A DNA stretch of 64,000 bases from Flagellimonas aurea. Lineage in GTDB: Bacteria > Bacteroidota > Bacteroidia > Flavobacteriales > Flavobacteriaceae. The stretch spans positions 1 through 64,000 of the forward strand of contig NZ_JAFLNL010000015.1 in NCBI RefSeq assembly GCF_017313785.1, read 5' to 3'. The translations under genes were made by a program, and so were the position numbers. Below, one piece after another: positions 32,094 to 41,162 of this stretch (the stretch's first letter is position 1; each line of letters opens with the position of its first letter). A model generated the notes under the pieces. That model was not told the origin of the DNA, ran no database searches, and saw only the letters and a program-made list of their open reading frames with translations.

Positions 32094-32384
32094 TCATTTC
32101 AATTCTACTTCTACAAATTGAAAGGCAAACTCATTGCTATTTATTATTTCGTGTTCTACTCCCGCCGATTTAAAATAGGATTTACCTTTCTGAAGATTTA
32201 GTACAGTTTCATTCATATTGTCTATTGATGTCAACTGTCCATTTTCCATTGGTATTACCAAATAATCAAAGTCATGTTTATGCCAACCTGTTGAAGCTCC
32301 TGGTTCAAAACTCCAGTGCACAACTTTTATAGCATCGTTATCTACTTGAACTGTACTTTTTGCTTTTCTTTTATTGGTTTTCAT
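32094..32384 (-). CDS. Small cupin protein
   Basis: A 96-residue single-domain cupin. The metal motif GASTGWHKHDFDYLVIPMENG (in parts: HKH, then a Glu) and the second motif ending GVEHEIIN are present. Such proteins bind a metal and act as enzymes or sensors; no substrate can be named. It is 28 bases after the GNAT gene. Confidence 0.75.
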   Translation of the reverse strand: MKTNKRKAKSTVQVDNDAIKVVHWSFEPGASTGWHKHDFDYLVIPMENGQLTSIDNMNETVLNLQKGKSYFKSAGVEHEIINSNEFAFQFVEVELK

Positions 32385-32412
32385 TGTTCTTCATTATTTA
32401 GTCTTGTCTCTA

Positions 32413-33018
32413 CTAGGAGTCAAGTGTGCTTTTACTAATTTTATATTCCAGAGACTTTTTTACAGTGGGCCATTCACTTTGAATTATTGAGAATACTACG
32501 GTATCCCTAAGAGCCCCGCTATTATCAATTTGATGATTTCTCAATACCCCATCCTGTTTTGCTCCTAAGTTAGTTATCGCATTTCTAGATTTGGTATTAT
32601 GCCAATGTGTTCTAAATTCTACCGCAATACATTTCAGTTTTTCAAATGCATGGTTCAATATCAAATATTTACATTCAGTATTTATACCAGTTCCCTGATA
32701 TGATTTTCCATACCATGTATAACCTAACTCCAATCGTCTGTGCTCTGGCGAGGCGGCAAATAGCCTTGTGGAACCAATCAGTTCACCGGTTCTCTTTTCT
32801 ACAACAGTAAAGGGCAGACAAGTTCCTTTATCATACTCATCGATTGCATAGTTTATGTAACTTGAAATCGTCTCTTTGGATGGAACAGAGGTGAACCATA
32901 AATCCCATAGGTTTCCATCACTTGCAGCAAACAAAAGGTCTTTTTCATGTTCCTCTTGCATAGGAATCAAGACAACCTTATTGCCCTCTAGCGTTACTTT
33001 TTTTAGCCATTTCTCCAT
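32413..33018 (-). CDS. GNAT-family N-acetyltransferase
   Basis: A 201-residue RimJ/RimL-like acetyltransferase. Motif A is seen as RLELGYTWYGKSYQGTGINTE, with the acetyl-CoA-binding QGTGIN, and a later block, VEFRTHWHNTKSRNAITNLGAKQDG, matches the RNxxSxxxxxKLGF pattern. It overlaps the bioB end by 41 bases in another frame. The substrate is unknown. Confidence 0.78.
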   Translation of the reverse strand: MEKWLKKVTLEGNKVVLIPMQEEHEKDLLFAASDGNLWDLWFTSVPSKETISSYINYAIDEYDKGTCLPFTVVEKRTGELIGSTRLFAASPEHRRLELGYTWYGKSYQGTGINTECKYLILNHAFEKLKCIAVEFRTHWHNTKSRNAITNLGAKQDGVLRNHQIDNSGALRDTVVFSIIQSEWPTVKKSLEYKISKSTLDS

Positions 33019-34105
33019 CTATTAAATTTTTTACTGCTGTCTCTTTATTTCTTTCTATGTGATGGTTCGGCCTTGACCATCTTGGCTTTTCCCCTAAATC
33101 CTGGTATTCCGAATCTTCAGCCTCCACAGTTTTAGGCTGCGTCTTTTTGATAAAGGGTTTTTGAGGTTTCAACCCCAATGACTTAAACAGTTCCATATCC
33201 TCGTTAACATCAGGATTTGGGGTTGTCAAAAGTTTGTCCCCGGCAAAAATGGAATTGGCTCCGGCAAAAAAGCACATGGCCTGCCCTTCCTTCGTCATTT
33301 GGGTACGACCGGCGGAAAGACGTACTTGCGTGAATGGCATCACAATTCTGGTCGTGGCAACCATGCGTACCATTTCCCAAATGGAAACCGGTTCTTGGCC
33401 TTCCAATGGTGTACCTTCTACGGCTACCAAAGCATTGATGGGGACTGACTCAGGATGGGGCGATAGCGAAGAGAGGGCTACCAGCATACCTGCTCTGTCT
33501 TCTACTCTTTCACCCATACCTATTATACCGCCACTACAGACCGTTACATTTGTTTTACGAACATTATCAATGGTTTGTAACCGATCTTCATATCCTCGGG
33601 TCGATATCACTTCCTTATAATACTCCTCCGAGGAATCAAGATTGTGATTATACGCATAGAGTCCGGCTTCCGCCAATCGCTTCGCTTGGTTCTCCGTGAC
33701 CATACCCAATGTACAGCATACCTCCATATCCAATTTGTTAATGGTGCGTACCATCTCCAATACTTGGTCAAATTCGGGACCATCTTTAACATTTCTCCAA
33801 GCTGCACCCATACAAACTCTTGAACTGCCGGAAGACTTTGCCCGCAAGGCCTGGGCCTTTACCTGTTGAACCGACATTAGCTCATTGCCTTCAATATCGG
33901 TATGGTATCTAGCCGCTTGGGGACAATACCCACAATCTTCTGGACAGCCACCTGTCTTTATAGATACCAACGTACTAACCTGAACGGTATTCGGGTCATG
34001 ATATCGTCTATGCTCTGTTGCAGCTTCATACAACAGTTCCATTAAGGGCTTGTTGTAAATTTCAAGGATTTCCTCCTTGCTCCAATCATTTTTAATTTCA
34101 TTCAT
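32978..34105 (-). CDS. bioB: Biotin synthase BioB
   Basis: A 375-residue radical-SAM enzyme that inserts sulphur into dethiobiotin. The cluster motif CPEDCGYCPQ (the CxxxCxxC Cys triad) is near residue 54, followed by conserved Cys blocks (CMGAAWRN, CCTLGM) and NALVAVEGTPLEG. The C-terminal tail is about 30 residues longer than usual and Lys-rich. It stands 10 bases after the ketosynthase gene. Biotin is needed by the carboxylase genes upstream in the same train. Confidence 0.93.
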   Translation of the reverse strand: MNEIKNDWSKEEILEIYNKPLMELLYEAATEHRRYHDPNTVQVSTLVSIKTGGCPEDCGYCPQAARYHTDIEGNELMSVQQVKAQALRAKSSGSSRVCMGAAWRNVKDGPEFDQVLEMVRTINKLDMEVCCTLGMVTENQAKRLAEAGLYAYNHNLDSSEEYYKEVISTRGYEDRLQTIDNVRKTNVTVCSGGIIGMGERVEDRAGMLVALSSLSPHPESVPINALVAVEGTPLEGQEPVSIWEMVRMVATTRIVMPFTQVRLSAGRTQMTKEGQAMCFFAGANSIFAGDKLLTTPNPDVNEDMELFKSLGLKPQKPFIKKTQPKTVEAEDSEYQDLGEKPRWSRPNHHIERNKETAVKNLIDGEMAKKSNARGQ

Positions 34106-34115
34106 ACCTTACATT

Positions 34116-35297
34116 TTAAATTGGTCTACTTAACAAAACACTAACGGCATTGCAGCCAAAACCTACGGCATTGACCAATATTTTGTTCAATTTTAAAGGA
34201 GCTCTGTGATGACTGTACGGAACTTTTATGAAAAGTTGGTTTTGCAACATCAGCAAAGCTAATTCCATGCTCAAGGCCCCGGAACTTCCCAACGTATGGC
34301 CTATTTTCCACTTATTTGAAGTAAGGGCCGGGCGTTGTCTTCGGAAAATTTTTTGAATGGCATTATATTCCGACAGGTCCCCTTTTACCGTTCCTGGCGC
34401 ATGCATCACAATGGCGTCCACATCGGAAAGTTTATGTCCCTCCAAGGCCATTGTCATCGACTTTTGGAAGCATATTCCCTTTTCAGAGATAGATGTATTG
34501 TGTTCCAAGGTTTCTGTTCCATACCCTATCCCCTCGATATAGGCCAATGCTCTATCCGATGCCTCCTTTTCCATACAAAAGACCGCAGCTCCTTCTCCTA
34601 ATGCCATGGAATTTTGCGTTTTCTGCATATCAAGGCTTCGTACCGGGTAATTATTAGGTTTGGCATCTTCCCTAGTATACACTTTAAGTGCTTTCATCTG
34701 TGCCACTGTAAAAGGTGTTAAAGGTGCCTCGGAACCTCCAGCAAGAAACGTATCGGTAAAACCTGATTGTAGCCATGCTACTCCATTTAGAATTGCATGC
34801 AATGCTGTCGAACAAGTAATGGAATGGCTTATTTCCGGACCATTGGTCCCTAGGTCATTTGCTACCCACGTTGCTATGTTTCCCAAAGTAGTAGTTGGTG
34901 ATGCGAGTGTATCGGTGCGTTCCGCCCCATGAGCACGGAACGCATCATAATACTTCTCAAACAATGAGGTTGCCCCTCTGGAAGACCCTATATTAATCCC
35001 GAATTCTTTATTGGAATCCCATCCTGCCATTGAGGTTGCGTATCTTGAAGCAATTATGGCATATAAAACCGAAGGGTCAAGTTCCCTGTATTTAACTTGT
35101 TCCAGTTTAAGGGCTTCTATTTCTTTATAGGTATTTACATCCAAAGGTGCAGCAGAGGCACTAAAAGCCCCAAAATTTTGAGACTTTAAGTGATGTACGG
35201 GGTGCAGGTAATTTCCCCATATTTGCTGCGTAGAGGAACCTAGAGCTGAAACTGAACCCCATCCCGTTATTGCTATCTTATTATCAACCCCTATCAT
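34116..35297 (-). CDS. Beta-ketoacyl synthase of the biotin locus
   Basis: A 393-residue thiolase-fold ketosynthase. The active Cys is in SITCSTALHAI, with His in VMHAPGTVKGDLSEYN and HTLGSSGALS, giving the Cys-His-His triad of condensing enzymes. Its place directly before bioB suggests a part in making the pimeloyl precursor, which is an inference. It lies 11 bases after pckA. Confidence 0.82.
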   Translation of the reverse strand: MIGVDNKIAITGWGSVSALGSSTQQIWGNYLHPVHHLKSQNFGAFSASAAPLDVNTYKEIEALKLEQVKYRELDPSVLYAIIASRYATSMAGWDSNKEFGINIGSSRGATSLFEKYYDAFRAHGAERTDTLASPTTTLGNIATWVANDLGTNGPEISHSITCSTALHAILNGVAWLQSGFTDTFLAGGSEAPLTPFTVAQMKALKVYTREDAKPNNYPVRSLDMQKTQNSMALGEGAAVFCMEKEASDRALAYIEGIGYGTETLEHNTSISEKGICFQKSMTMALEGHKLSDVDAIVMHAPGTVKGDLSEYNAIQKIFRRQRPALTSNKWKIGHTLGSSGALSMELALLMLQNQLFIKVPYSHHRAPLKLNKILVNAVGFGCNAVSVLLSRPI

Positions 35298-35308
35298 ATA
35301 CCTTTTTG

Positions 35309-36928
35309 TTAGTATGCATACCGCTGAGGCCCGCCTCTCATAATTTCTTCATTGCAGTCGGCTTCAAACTTTTTAAAGTTTTCACGAAAAGCATTTGAAA
35401 GTTTAAAGGCCATTTTATAATAAGCTTTGTCGTCGTTCCATGTTGCTCTGGGGCTTAACAAGGAATAAGGTACTCCTGGGCAACTTCTTGGCTGCGCCAA
35501 ACCAAATACGGAGTGAATGTGATACTTCTCATAAGAATAACTTCCCAAATCACCATTTATGGCAGCATGAATCATGGCTCTTGTATATTTTAGTTGAATA
35601 CGGTTACCAACCCCATAGGGGCCTCCAGTCCAACCCGTATTCACAAGCCACACATTTACATTGGCCTCCTTTATTTTTTCACTTAACATATCGGCATATT
35701 TTGAAGGGTGCAAAGGCATAAAAGGAGCTCCAAAGCATGCAGAAAACGAAGGTACGGGCTCTACTACACCTGCTTCAGTTCCAGCTACTTTGGCCGTATA
35801 TCCCGATATGAAATGATAGGCCGCCTGATTGGGTGTCAATCTGGAGATGGGAGGCAGTACGCCAAATGCATCCGCTGTCAGAAAAAAGATATTTTTGGGA
35901 TTGGTACATACAGAAGGAACCTGAATATTCTTTATATGGTAAATCGGGTAACTGACCCTAGTGTTCTGTGTTATGGACGCATCTTCGAAATCCACCCCTC
36001 CCGTTTCATCGAGTACTACATTTTCCAATAATGCTCCTTCTTTTATAGCATTAAAAATGTCCGGTTCGTTTTTCTCCGAAAGATTAATGACCTTGGCATA
36101 GCAACCCCCTTCAAAATTGAAAATATTGTTATTTCCGTCCCATCCATGCTCATCATCACCAACCAGTTTTCTGTTCGGGTCGGTAGACAGAGTGGTTTTT
36201 CCAGTCCCTGAAAGCCCAAAAAATATAGCCGTGTCCCCAGACTCACCAACATTGACAGAACAATGCATTGGCAATACATTTTTCTTTACTGGAAGTGTGA
36301 AATTAAGGGCCGAGAAAATTCCTTTTTTTATTTCACCGGTATATCCTGTTCCCCCAATCAGGGCAATTTTCCTAGAAAGGTCCAAGATGGCAAAATTGGC
36401 ACTTCTGGTACCGTCTACTTTTGGATCAGCCAAAAAGCCTGGGGCATTAATGACGGTCCATTCTTGTTGGAACTGCTTTCTTTCTGCCTCAGATGGCCTT
36501 AAAAACATATTATTGGCAAATAAATTGGACCAGGGATATTCATTGATTACTCTAATACCCATTTTATAATCTGGATGCGCGCATGCCATACAATCCCTGA
36601 TATAGACCTTTTTATCGCTCAGATATTCTGTCATTTTGCGATGTAAATCCATAAACTGATTTGAATCAAAAGGAATATTGACATCGCCCCACCAAACCGT
36701 GTCCTCTGTAAGCTGATCTTTGACAATAAATCGATCCTTCGGAGATCTTCCTGTAAACTTCCCCGTATTAATGGCCAACGCCCCTAAAGAAGTCTCTTTA
36801 CCAAGTTCTTCTTCAAGAATAACTTCCCTTAAATCAACAGAAGACAATTGGTATTGAGCATTTTGATAGATTATTCCCTGGTGTTCAAAAGCTTGTTTTA
36901 TATTTTTTTGTTTTAGTGTCATTATCAA
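35309..36928 (-). CDS. pckA: ATP-dependent phosphoenolpyruvate carboxykinase
   Basis: A 539-residue enzyme turning oxaloacetate and ATP into PEP and CO2. The phosphate-binding loop FFGLSGTGKTTLS and the metal motif GDDEHGW are complete, as is the Arg-rich end of the family. Length is normal. It would lead succinate-derived carbon from the catabolic genes towards sugars. A start two codons later (36922) is possible. The gene follows gabD by 38 bases. Confidence 0.95.
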   Translation of the reverse strand: MIMTLKQKNIKQAFEHQGIIYQNAQYQLSSVDLREVILEEELGKETSLGALAINTGKFTGRSPKDRFIVKDQLTEDTVWWGDVNIPFDSNQFMDLHRKMTEYLSDKKVYIRDCMACAHPDYKMGIRVINEYPWSNLFANNMFLRPSEAERKQFQQEWTVINAPGFLADPKVDGTRSANFAILDLSRKIALIGGTGYTGEIKKGIFSALNFTLPVKKNVLPMHCSVNVGESGDTAIFFGLSGTGKTTLSTDPNRKLVGDDEHGWDGNNNIFNFEGGCYAKVINLSEKNEPDIFNAIKEGALLENVVLDETGGVDFEDASITQNTRVSYPIYHIKNIQVPSVCTNPKNIFFLTADAFGVLPPISRLTPNQAAYHFISGYTAKVAGTEAGVVEPVPSFSACFGAPFMPLHPSKYADMLSEKIKEANVNVWLVNTGWTGGPYGVGNRIQLKYTRAMIHAAINGDLGSYSYEKYHIHSVFGLAQPRSCPGVPYSLLSPRATWNDDKAYYKMAFKLSNAFRENFKKFEADCNEEIMRGGPQRYAY

Positions 36929-36966
36929 ATGATTTTATAATCTGTTACGAATACTTTTTTACACAT

Positions 36967-38421
36967 TTAGTCGGTGATACCCCCAATACACATGTATTTG
37001 ATCTCCAAATAATCGTCAATCCCATATTTGGAACCTTCACGACCGTTTCCACTCTCCTTTATTCCCCCAAAAGGGGCCACTGTTGTAGAGATCAATCCTG
37101 TATTGACCCCGACCATTCCATACTCCAATGCTTCAGAAACTCTCCATACCCTGGCATGGTCATTTGTGTAGAAATAAGAAGCCAAACCAAACGAGGTATC
37201 ATTTGCCATGCGGATTGCATCTTCTTCCGTAGAAAACTTGATTATAGTAGCCACGGCACCAAAGATTTCTGTGTGGAATATTTTCATCTCCTGGTTTACT
37301 TCACAAAGCACCGTTGGCGGATAAAAATTGCCCTTTTCATTGGTCATATTCCCCCCAGTCATAATTTTGGCACCTTTGGAGGTTGCATCTTGGACCAATT
37401 CATTTACAGAAGCTACTGCCTTACGATTGATTAAAGGACCTATTTCCACACCTTCATCCAAACCATTGCCAACTTTCATCTTTTTTACTGCTTGGGACAG
37501 TTTTTCAGAAAACTCATCATACACCTGCTCCTGCACGAATATGCGATTGGTACAGACACAGGTTTGTCCGGCATTCCGATATTTTGAAGCAATGGCACCA
37601 TCTACAGCGGCATCTACATCCGCATCGTCAAAAACGATAAAAGGTGCATTTCCCCCTAGTTCCATGGATACTTTTTTGACTGTATCGGCAGACTGTTTCA
37701 ATAATATCTTACCAACAGGAGTAGACCCGGTAAAGGATATTTTTCGAACAATTGGATTTGTGGTCAGCTCACGACCTACTTCTATAGGTCGGTTGGTCGT
37801 AATGATATTGAAAACTCCTTTTGGAATACCTGCTCTTTCAGCAAGAGCAGCTAAGGCCAAAGCAGAAAATGGTGTACTTTCCGCAGGTTTTACCACAACT
37901 GTACACCCTGCTGCCAATGCAGGCCCTACTTTTCTTGTTATCATGGCATTCGGAAAGTTCCATGGTGTAATGGCCGCCACTACACCTACAGGTTGCTTTA
38001 TAGCCACAATCCTTCTGTCCTCAAAGGGAGAGGGAATGACATCTCCATAGATTCTTTTGGCCTCTTCTGCGAACCACTCGATAAAAGAGGCGCCATAGGT
38101 TATTTCCCCTTTGGCCTCCTGTAAAGGTTTTCCCTGCTCCAAGGTCAACAGATAAGCCAATTCATCTTTATGCTGTATTTGAAGCTCAAACCATTTTCTC
38201 AAGATATTAGATCTCTCCAATGCAGTCTTTTTACTCCAGGATTTCAATGCAACTTTCGCAGCTTGTACAGCTCTTTTGGTTTCTTCAACTCCCAAATCGG
38301 GAACCGACCCTATAATTGTATCATCAAAGGGGTTTTGAACCTCAAAATTATTCTTGTCATCGGCCAAAACCCATTCACCGTTTATAAATGCTTTATTTTT
38401 TAATAAATGAGAAATATCCAT
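36967..38421 (-). CDS. gabD: NAD(P)-dependent succinate-semialdehyde dehydrogenase
   Basis: A 484-residue aldehyde dehydrogenase. It has TPWNFPNAM for the cofactor site, the catalytic Glu in MELGGNAPFIV and Cys in NAGQTCVCTNR, and the C-terminal PFGGIKESGNGREG. These features and length match GabD, which oxidises succinate semialdehyde to succinate. Together with the GABA-type aminotransferase upstream it closes the route from GABA to succinate. Confidence 0.87.
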   Translation of the reverse strand: MDISHLLKNKAFINGEWVLADDKNNFEVQNPFDDTIIGSVPDLGVEETKRAVQAAKVALKSWSKKTALERSNILRKWFELQIQHKDELAYLLTLEQGKPLQEAKGEITYGASFIEWFAEEAKRIYGDVIPSPFEDRRIVAIKQPVGVVAAITPWNFPNAMITRKVGPALAAGCTVVVKPAESTPFSALALAALAERAGIPKGVFNIITTNRPIEVGRELTTNPIVRKISFTGSTPVGKILLKQSADTVKKVSMELGGNAPFIVFDDADVDAAVDGAIASKYRNAGQTCVCTNRIFVQEQVYDEFSEKLSQAVKKMKVGNGLDEGVEIGPLINRKAVASVNELVQDATSKGAKIMTGGNMTNEKGNFYPPTVLCEVNQEMKIFHTEIFGAVATIIKFSTEEDAIRMANDTSFGLASYFYTNDHARVWRVSEALEYGMVGVNTGLISTTVAPFGGIKESGNGREGSKYGIDDYLEIKYMCIGGITD

Positions 38422-38468
38422 TTTTGATTTTTTTTCTACTTTTTATTACCCCTAAAAAATGCTAAGTC

Positions 38469-38496
38469 GGCGCCCCTAAGTAAACTCAGGAGCACC
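38469..38496. other. Imperfect hairpin between pxpC and gabD
   Basis: GGCGCCCCTAAG and CTCAGGAGCACC pair at 9 of 12 positions around TAAA. It lies in the only sizeable gap (117 bases) in this part of the gene train and may mark a processing point or a weak terminator. Confidence 0.3.
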
Positions 38497-38538
38497 GCTA
38501 GCCAACTAACTAAACTTAAAATAAACCGAAAAGATTAT

Positions 38539-39519
38539 TTAACCCTGTTCATTGATATGGGTCCTAACTTTTTCCAATAAATTGACTCGTTCCAACCTGG
38601 CTTGCAATGCCTCGTTCATATCAACTTTCTTAAAAAAAGTAGGGGTGTTGGGCTGTAATTGCCCAATGATGTCCATATCTGCCGAGATAACCGCTCCCAA
38701 AGTAAAGTAGCCACCTCCGGAAACTGCATCCCGATGCAAGATAATGGGCTCTACACCCCCAGGCACTTGAATGGAACCATAGGAATAACAACTGTCCACA
38801 ATATTGGAAGGGTCTGAACCTGCTCCAAATGGCGGCTCTCTGTCTACAAATTCCAACTTGGTCCCTCCTTTGAAGCGATATCCCATCCTGTCAATTTCCA
38901 AGGCAACCTTCCACTCGTCATCAAAAAATGTTTTTTGTGACGGTGGACTTATACGATGCCAATAGAGACCGGGTAAAACACGTAGTTCTGCCTGTTTAGA
39001 AGAAATAGGTTTAAGCGTATCGGACAATGTAGTACCTTCCTTTACTTTACCGTGATTTTTACCGAGAGGTAAACGGTCTCCTTTGGCTATCGCTTTACCA
39101 TTCACACCACCTAAAGCCCCTACCAAGTAAGTTGATCGGCTTCCAAGTGCCATGGGAACATCTATTCCCCCCGAAATGGCAATATACATTCGGGCACCGG
39201 ACTTGAGAGGTCCAAAGGATAGAACCTGTCCTGACTTCACTTTTAAGGTGGTCCAGGTCGGATATTCCTCATCGTCTATTTTTACGCTGATCTCTGCTCC
39301 TGTAACAGCTACTAGGGCATCTTTTTCAAACTTAATCTGGGGTCCCATAAAGACTGCTTCAAGTCCGGCCAAGTCCTCACTATTGCCAACCAATAAGTTA
39401 GCAACACGCATGGCAAACCGATCCATCGCTCCTGAAAGCGGAATACCAAGATGAAAATATCCAGGTCTTCCAAGATCCTGTATGCTTGTAAGCAGCCCGT
39501 GTTTAATTATCTCTATCAT
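38539..39519 (-). CDS. pxpC: 5-oxoprolinase-type carboxyltransferase subunit PxpC
   Basis: A 326-residue protein of the biotin-dependent carboxyltransferase (KipA/AHS2) family, starting IEIIKHGLLTSIQDLGRPGY and holding the family block GVPLSGAMD-like GIPLSGAMDRFA. PxpC joins PxpB and PxpA to open lactams such as 5-oxoproline in an ATP-dependent reaction. Its start overlaps the pxpB end by 17 bases. Confidence 0.88.
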   Translation of the reverse strand: MIEIIKHGLLTSIQDLGRPGYFHLGIPLSGAMDRFAMRVANLLVGNSEDLAGLEAVFMGPQIKFEKDALVAVTGAEISVKIDDEEYPTWTTLKVKSGQVLSFGPLKSGARMYIAISGGIDVPMALGSRSTYLVGALGGVNGKAIAKGDRLPLGKNHGKVKEGTTLSDTLKPISSKQAELRVLPGLYWHRISPPSQKTFFDDEWKVALEIDRMGYRFKGGTKLEFVDREPPFGAGSDPSNIVDSCYSYGSIQVPGGVEPIILHRDAVSGGGYFTLGAVISADMDIIGQLQPNTPTFFKKVDMNEALQARLERVNLLEKVRTHINEQG

Positions 39520-40387
39520 CTTTCAAGGCCTTAACAAGTTCATTATTATATTTTTTTGTATTCTCATTATATTGATCCAAATCAAATTGAACCTCTTTAA
39601 TTACCGGTCTATATTGATTCATTTCAATTTCCTGCACAATTTCTTCGTATTCCGACATATCGATAGGTCTGAACTTCACTATATCACCGGGACGGAAGAA
39701 TACCATGAAGTCCTTTAAATGTTCAACGGACTGGGTAGGATCATATATTGGCATGGGCGTGATTCCGAACATTTGATAACCCCCTGCTCCTTTTACGGAA
39801 TAAATACAAGCAAAACATCCACCATGCCCTAAGGTCAATTTAGGTGTATCGGTTCGCGGTCTTAAATATTTTGGCACTTGAATCTGACGATCCCGGTCCA
39901 CCATTTGGTACATAAAGGGTAAACCCGCCACAAAACCTACCATGGTAACAAACCAAGGACTTTCGGAATGAGCCTTTATGAAGCCTTCAACCGACTCGTG
40001 GTTATTGATTTCAGCCGCATAATCCAAATCCGTTCCGTCTGGCATTTGGTGACGGTCCCTAAACCGCATCAAGGTTTCATGGGTCCATGGATCGTTATAC
40101 AAAACCGGGAATTCGATAATTCTAGTTTTAATGGATCTTTTAATCTTTTTACCGGCCTTTTCAATAATCTGAACGGATTGCAACAAATCATTTGGTTTAA
40201 TGATATCGGGGTCAAACCTTAACTGAAATGAGGCATTCGCCGGACATATTTCGGTAATGCCCTTAATCCCGGCTTTTTTAATGGCTTCGGTCAATGAAAG
40301 GCTTTTAAAGAACGCTTCCAACGACATCTCTTCGCTGCATTCCACAAATAAGTGTTCATCACCACCGAATGTATATCTTGTTTCCAT
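39503..40387 (-). CDS. pxpB: 5-oxoprolinase subunit PxpB (KipI-like)
   Basis: The ATG at 40387 gives 294 residues and a start (METRYTFGGDEHLFVEC) like the AHS1/KipI family; an upstream ATG at 40507 lies inside pxpA and is not believed. The block GFVAGLPFMYQM and the GHGGCFACIYSVKGAGGYQMFG stretch (in parts) are typical of the family. It lies 10 bases after pxpA. Confidence 0.87.
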   Translation of the reverse strand: METRYTFGGDEHLFVECSEEMSLEAFFKSLSLTEAIKKAGIKGITEICPANASFQLRFDPDIIKPNDLLQSVQIIEKAGKKIKRSIKTRIIEFPVLYNDPWTHETLMRFRDRHQMPDGTDLDYAAEINNHESVEGFIKAHSESPWFVTMVGFVAGLPFMYQMVDRDRQIQVPKYLRPRTDTPKLTLGHGGCFACIYSVKGAGGYQMFGITPMPIYDPTQSVEHLKDFMVFFRPGDIVKFRPIDMSEYEEIVQEIEMNQYRPVIKEVQFDLDQYNENTKKYNNELVKALKDDRDN

Positions 40388-40397
40388 CTTTTGCATT

Positions 40398-41162
40398 TTA
40401 ATGATTATACGCTGATAACGTGATGTTTTTGTCTCGAAAGCCTTCTTTAAGTTTGGAAGCGATATCCAAACTACCAGGGGTATCGGAATGGAAGCAAATC
40501 GATTCAAATTCGATAGGGATAATGTTACCTGTCACCGTTTTAACCTTGTTTTCGAGACAGGCCAACAATACTTTATCCTTAATGGCTTCGGCATCAATTT
40601 TATCTACATGCCTAGTAAATACTATCGAGCCATTGTCTCCATAATCCCGGTCGGCATAAAACTCCCTTACAACGGGTTGGCCTTTTTCAAGAGCAACCTT
40701 ATAAGTTTCAGAATTGCCCATACAGTAAACAGGAATATCCTTACCAATTTTCTGCATAGCATCTATAAATGCAATAGCAAGTTCCTTATTAACGGCCATC
40801 TCCATATAAAGAGCCCCATGGGGCTTAACATGGTTAAGCGGCATGCCGTAAAGGCTACAAAATTCCCGCATGGCACCAATTTGATAAATCATATCATTGA
40901 CAAGTTCCTTCACGGAAGCATTGATCTTTCTACGACCAAAACCTTGTAAATCCCTGTATCCGGGATGCGCCCCTACTTTTACCCCATATTTGAGTGCCAG
41001 TTGCGCCAGTCTATCCATGTGGTTGGGATCACCTGCATGGAACCCCGTTGCCACATTGGCCGAACTGATATAGGGCATTATTTGTTCATCATCCACATCA
41101 GAGACCTTCCAATGACCAAAGGCTTCGCCCATATCACAATTAATGTCCATAACTTTTTTCAT
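40398..41162 (-). CDS. pxpA: 5-oxoprolinase subunit PxpA (LamB/YcsF family)
   Basis: A 254-residue protein with the family start DINCDMGEAFG and blocks SSANVATGFHAGDP, GVKVGAHPGYRDLQGFGRR and HVKPHGALYMEMA. Together with PxpB and PxpC it hydrolyses 5-oxoproline, and relatives may take other lactams. It overlaps the end of the aminotransferase gene by 23 bases, so it is in the same operon. Confidence 0.92.
   Translation of the reverse strand: MKKVMDINCDMGEAFGHWKVSDVDDEQIMPYISSANVATGFHAGDPNHMDRLAQLALKYGVKVGAHPGYRDLQGFGRRKINASVKELVNDMIYQIGAMREFCSLYGMPLNHVKPHGALYMEMAVNKELAIAFIDAMQKIGKDIPVYCMGNSETYKVALEKGQPVVREFYADRDYGDNGSIVFTRHVDKIDAEAIKDKVLLACLENKVKTVTGNIIPIEFESICFHSDTPGSLDIASKLKEGFRDKNITLSAYNH

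Noticed and set aside
37328-38050. 240-codon plus-strand frame opposite gabD
   Set aside because: Long only because of the codon use of the opposite gene; gabD motifs are complete.
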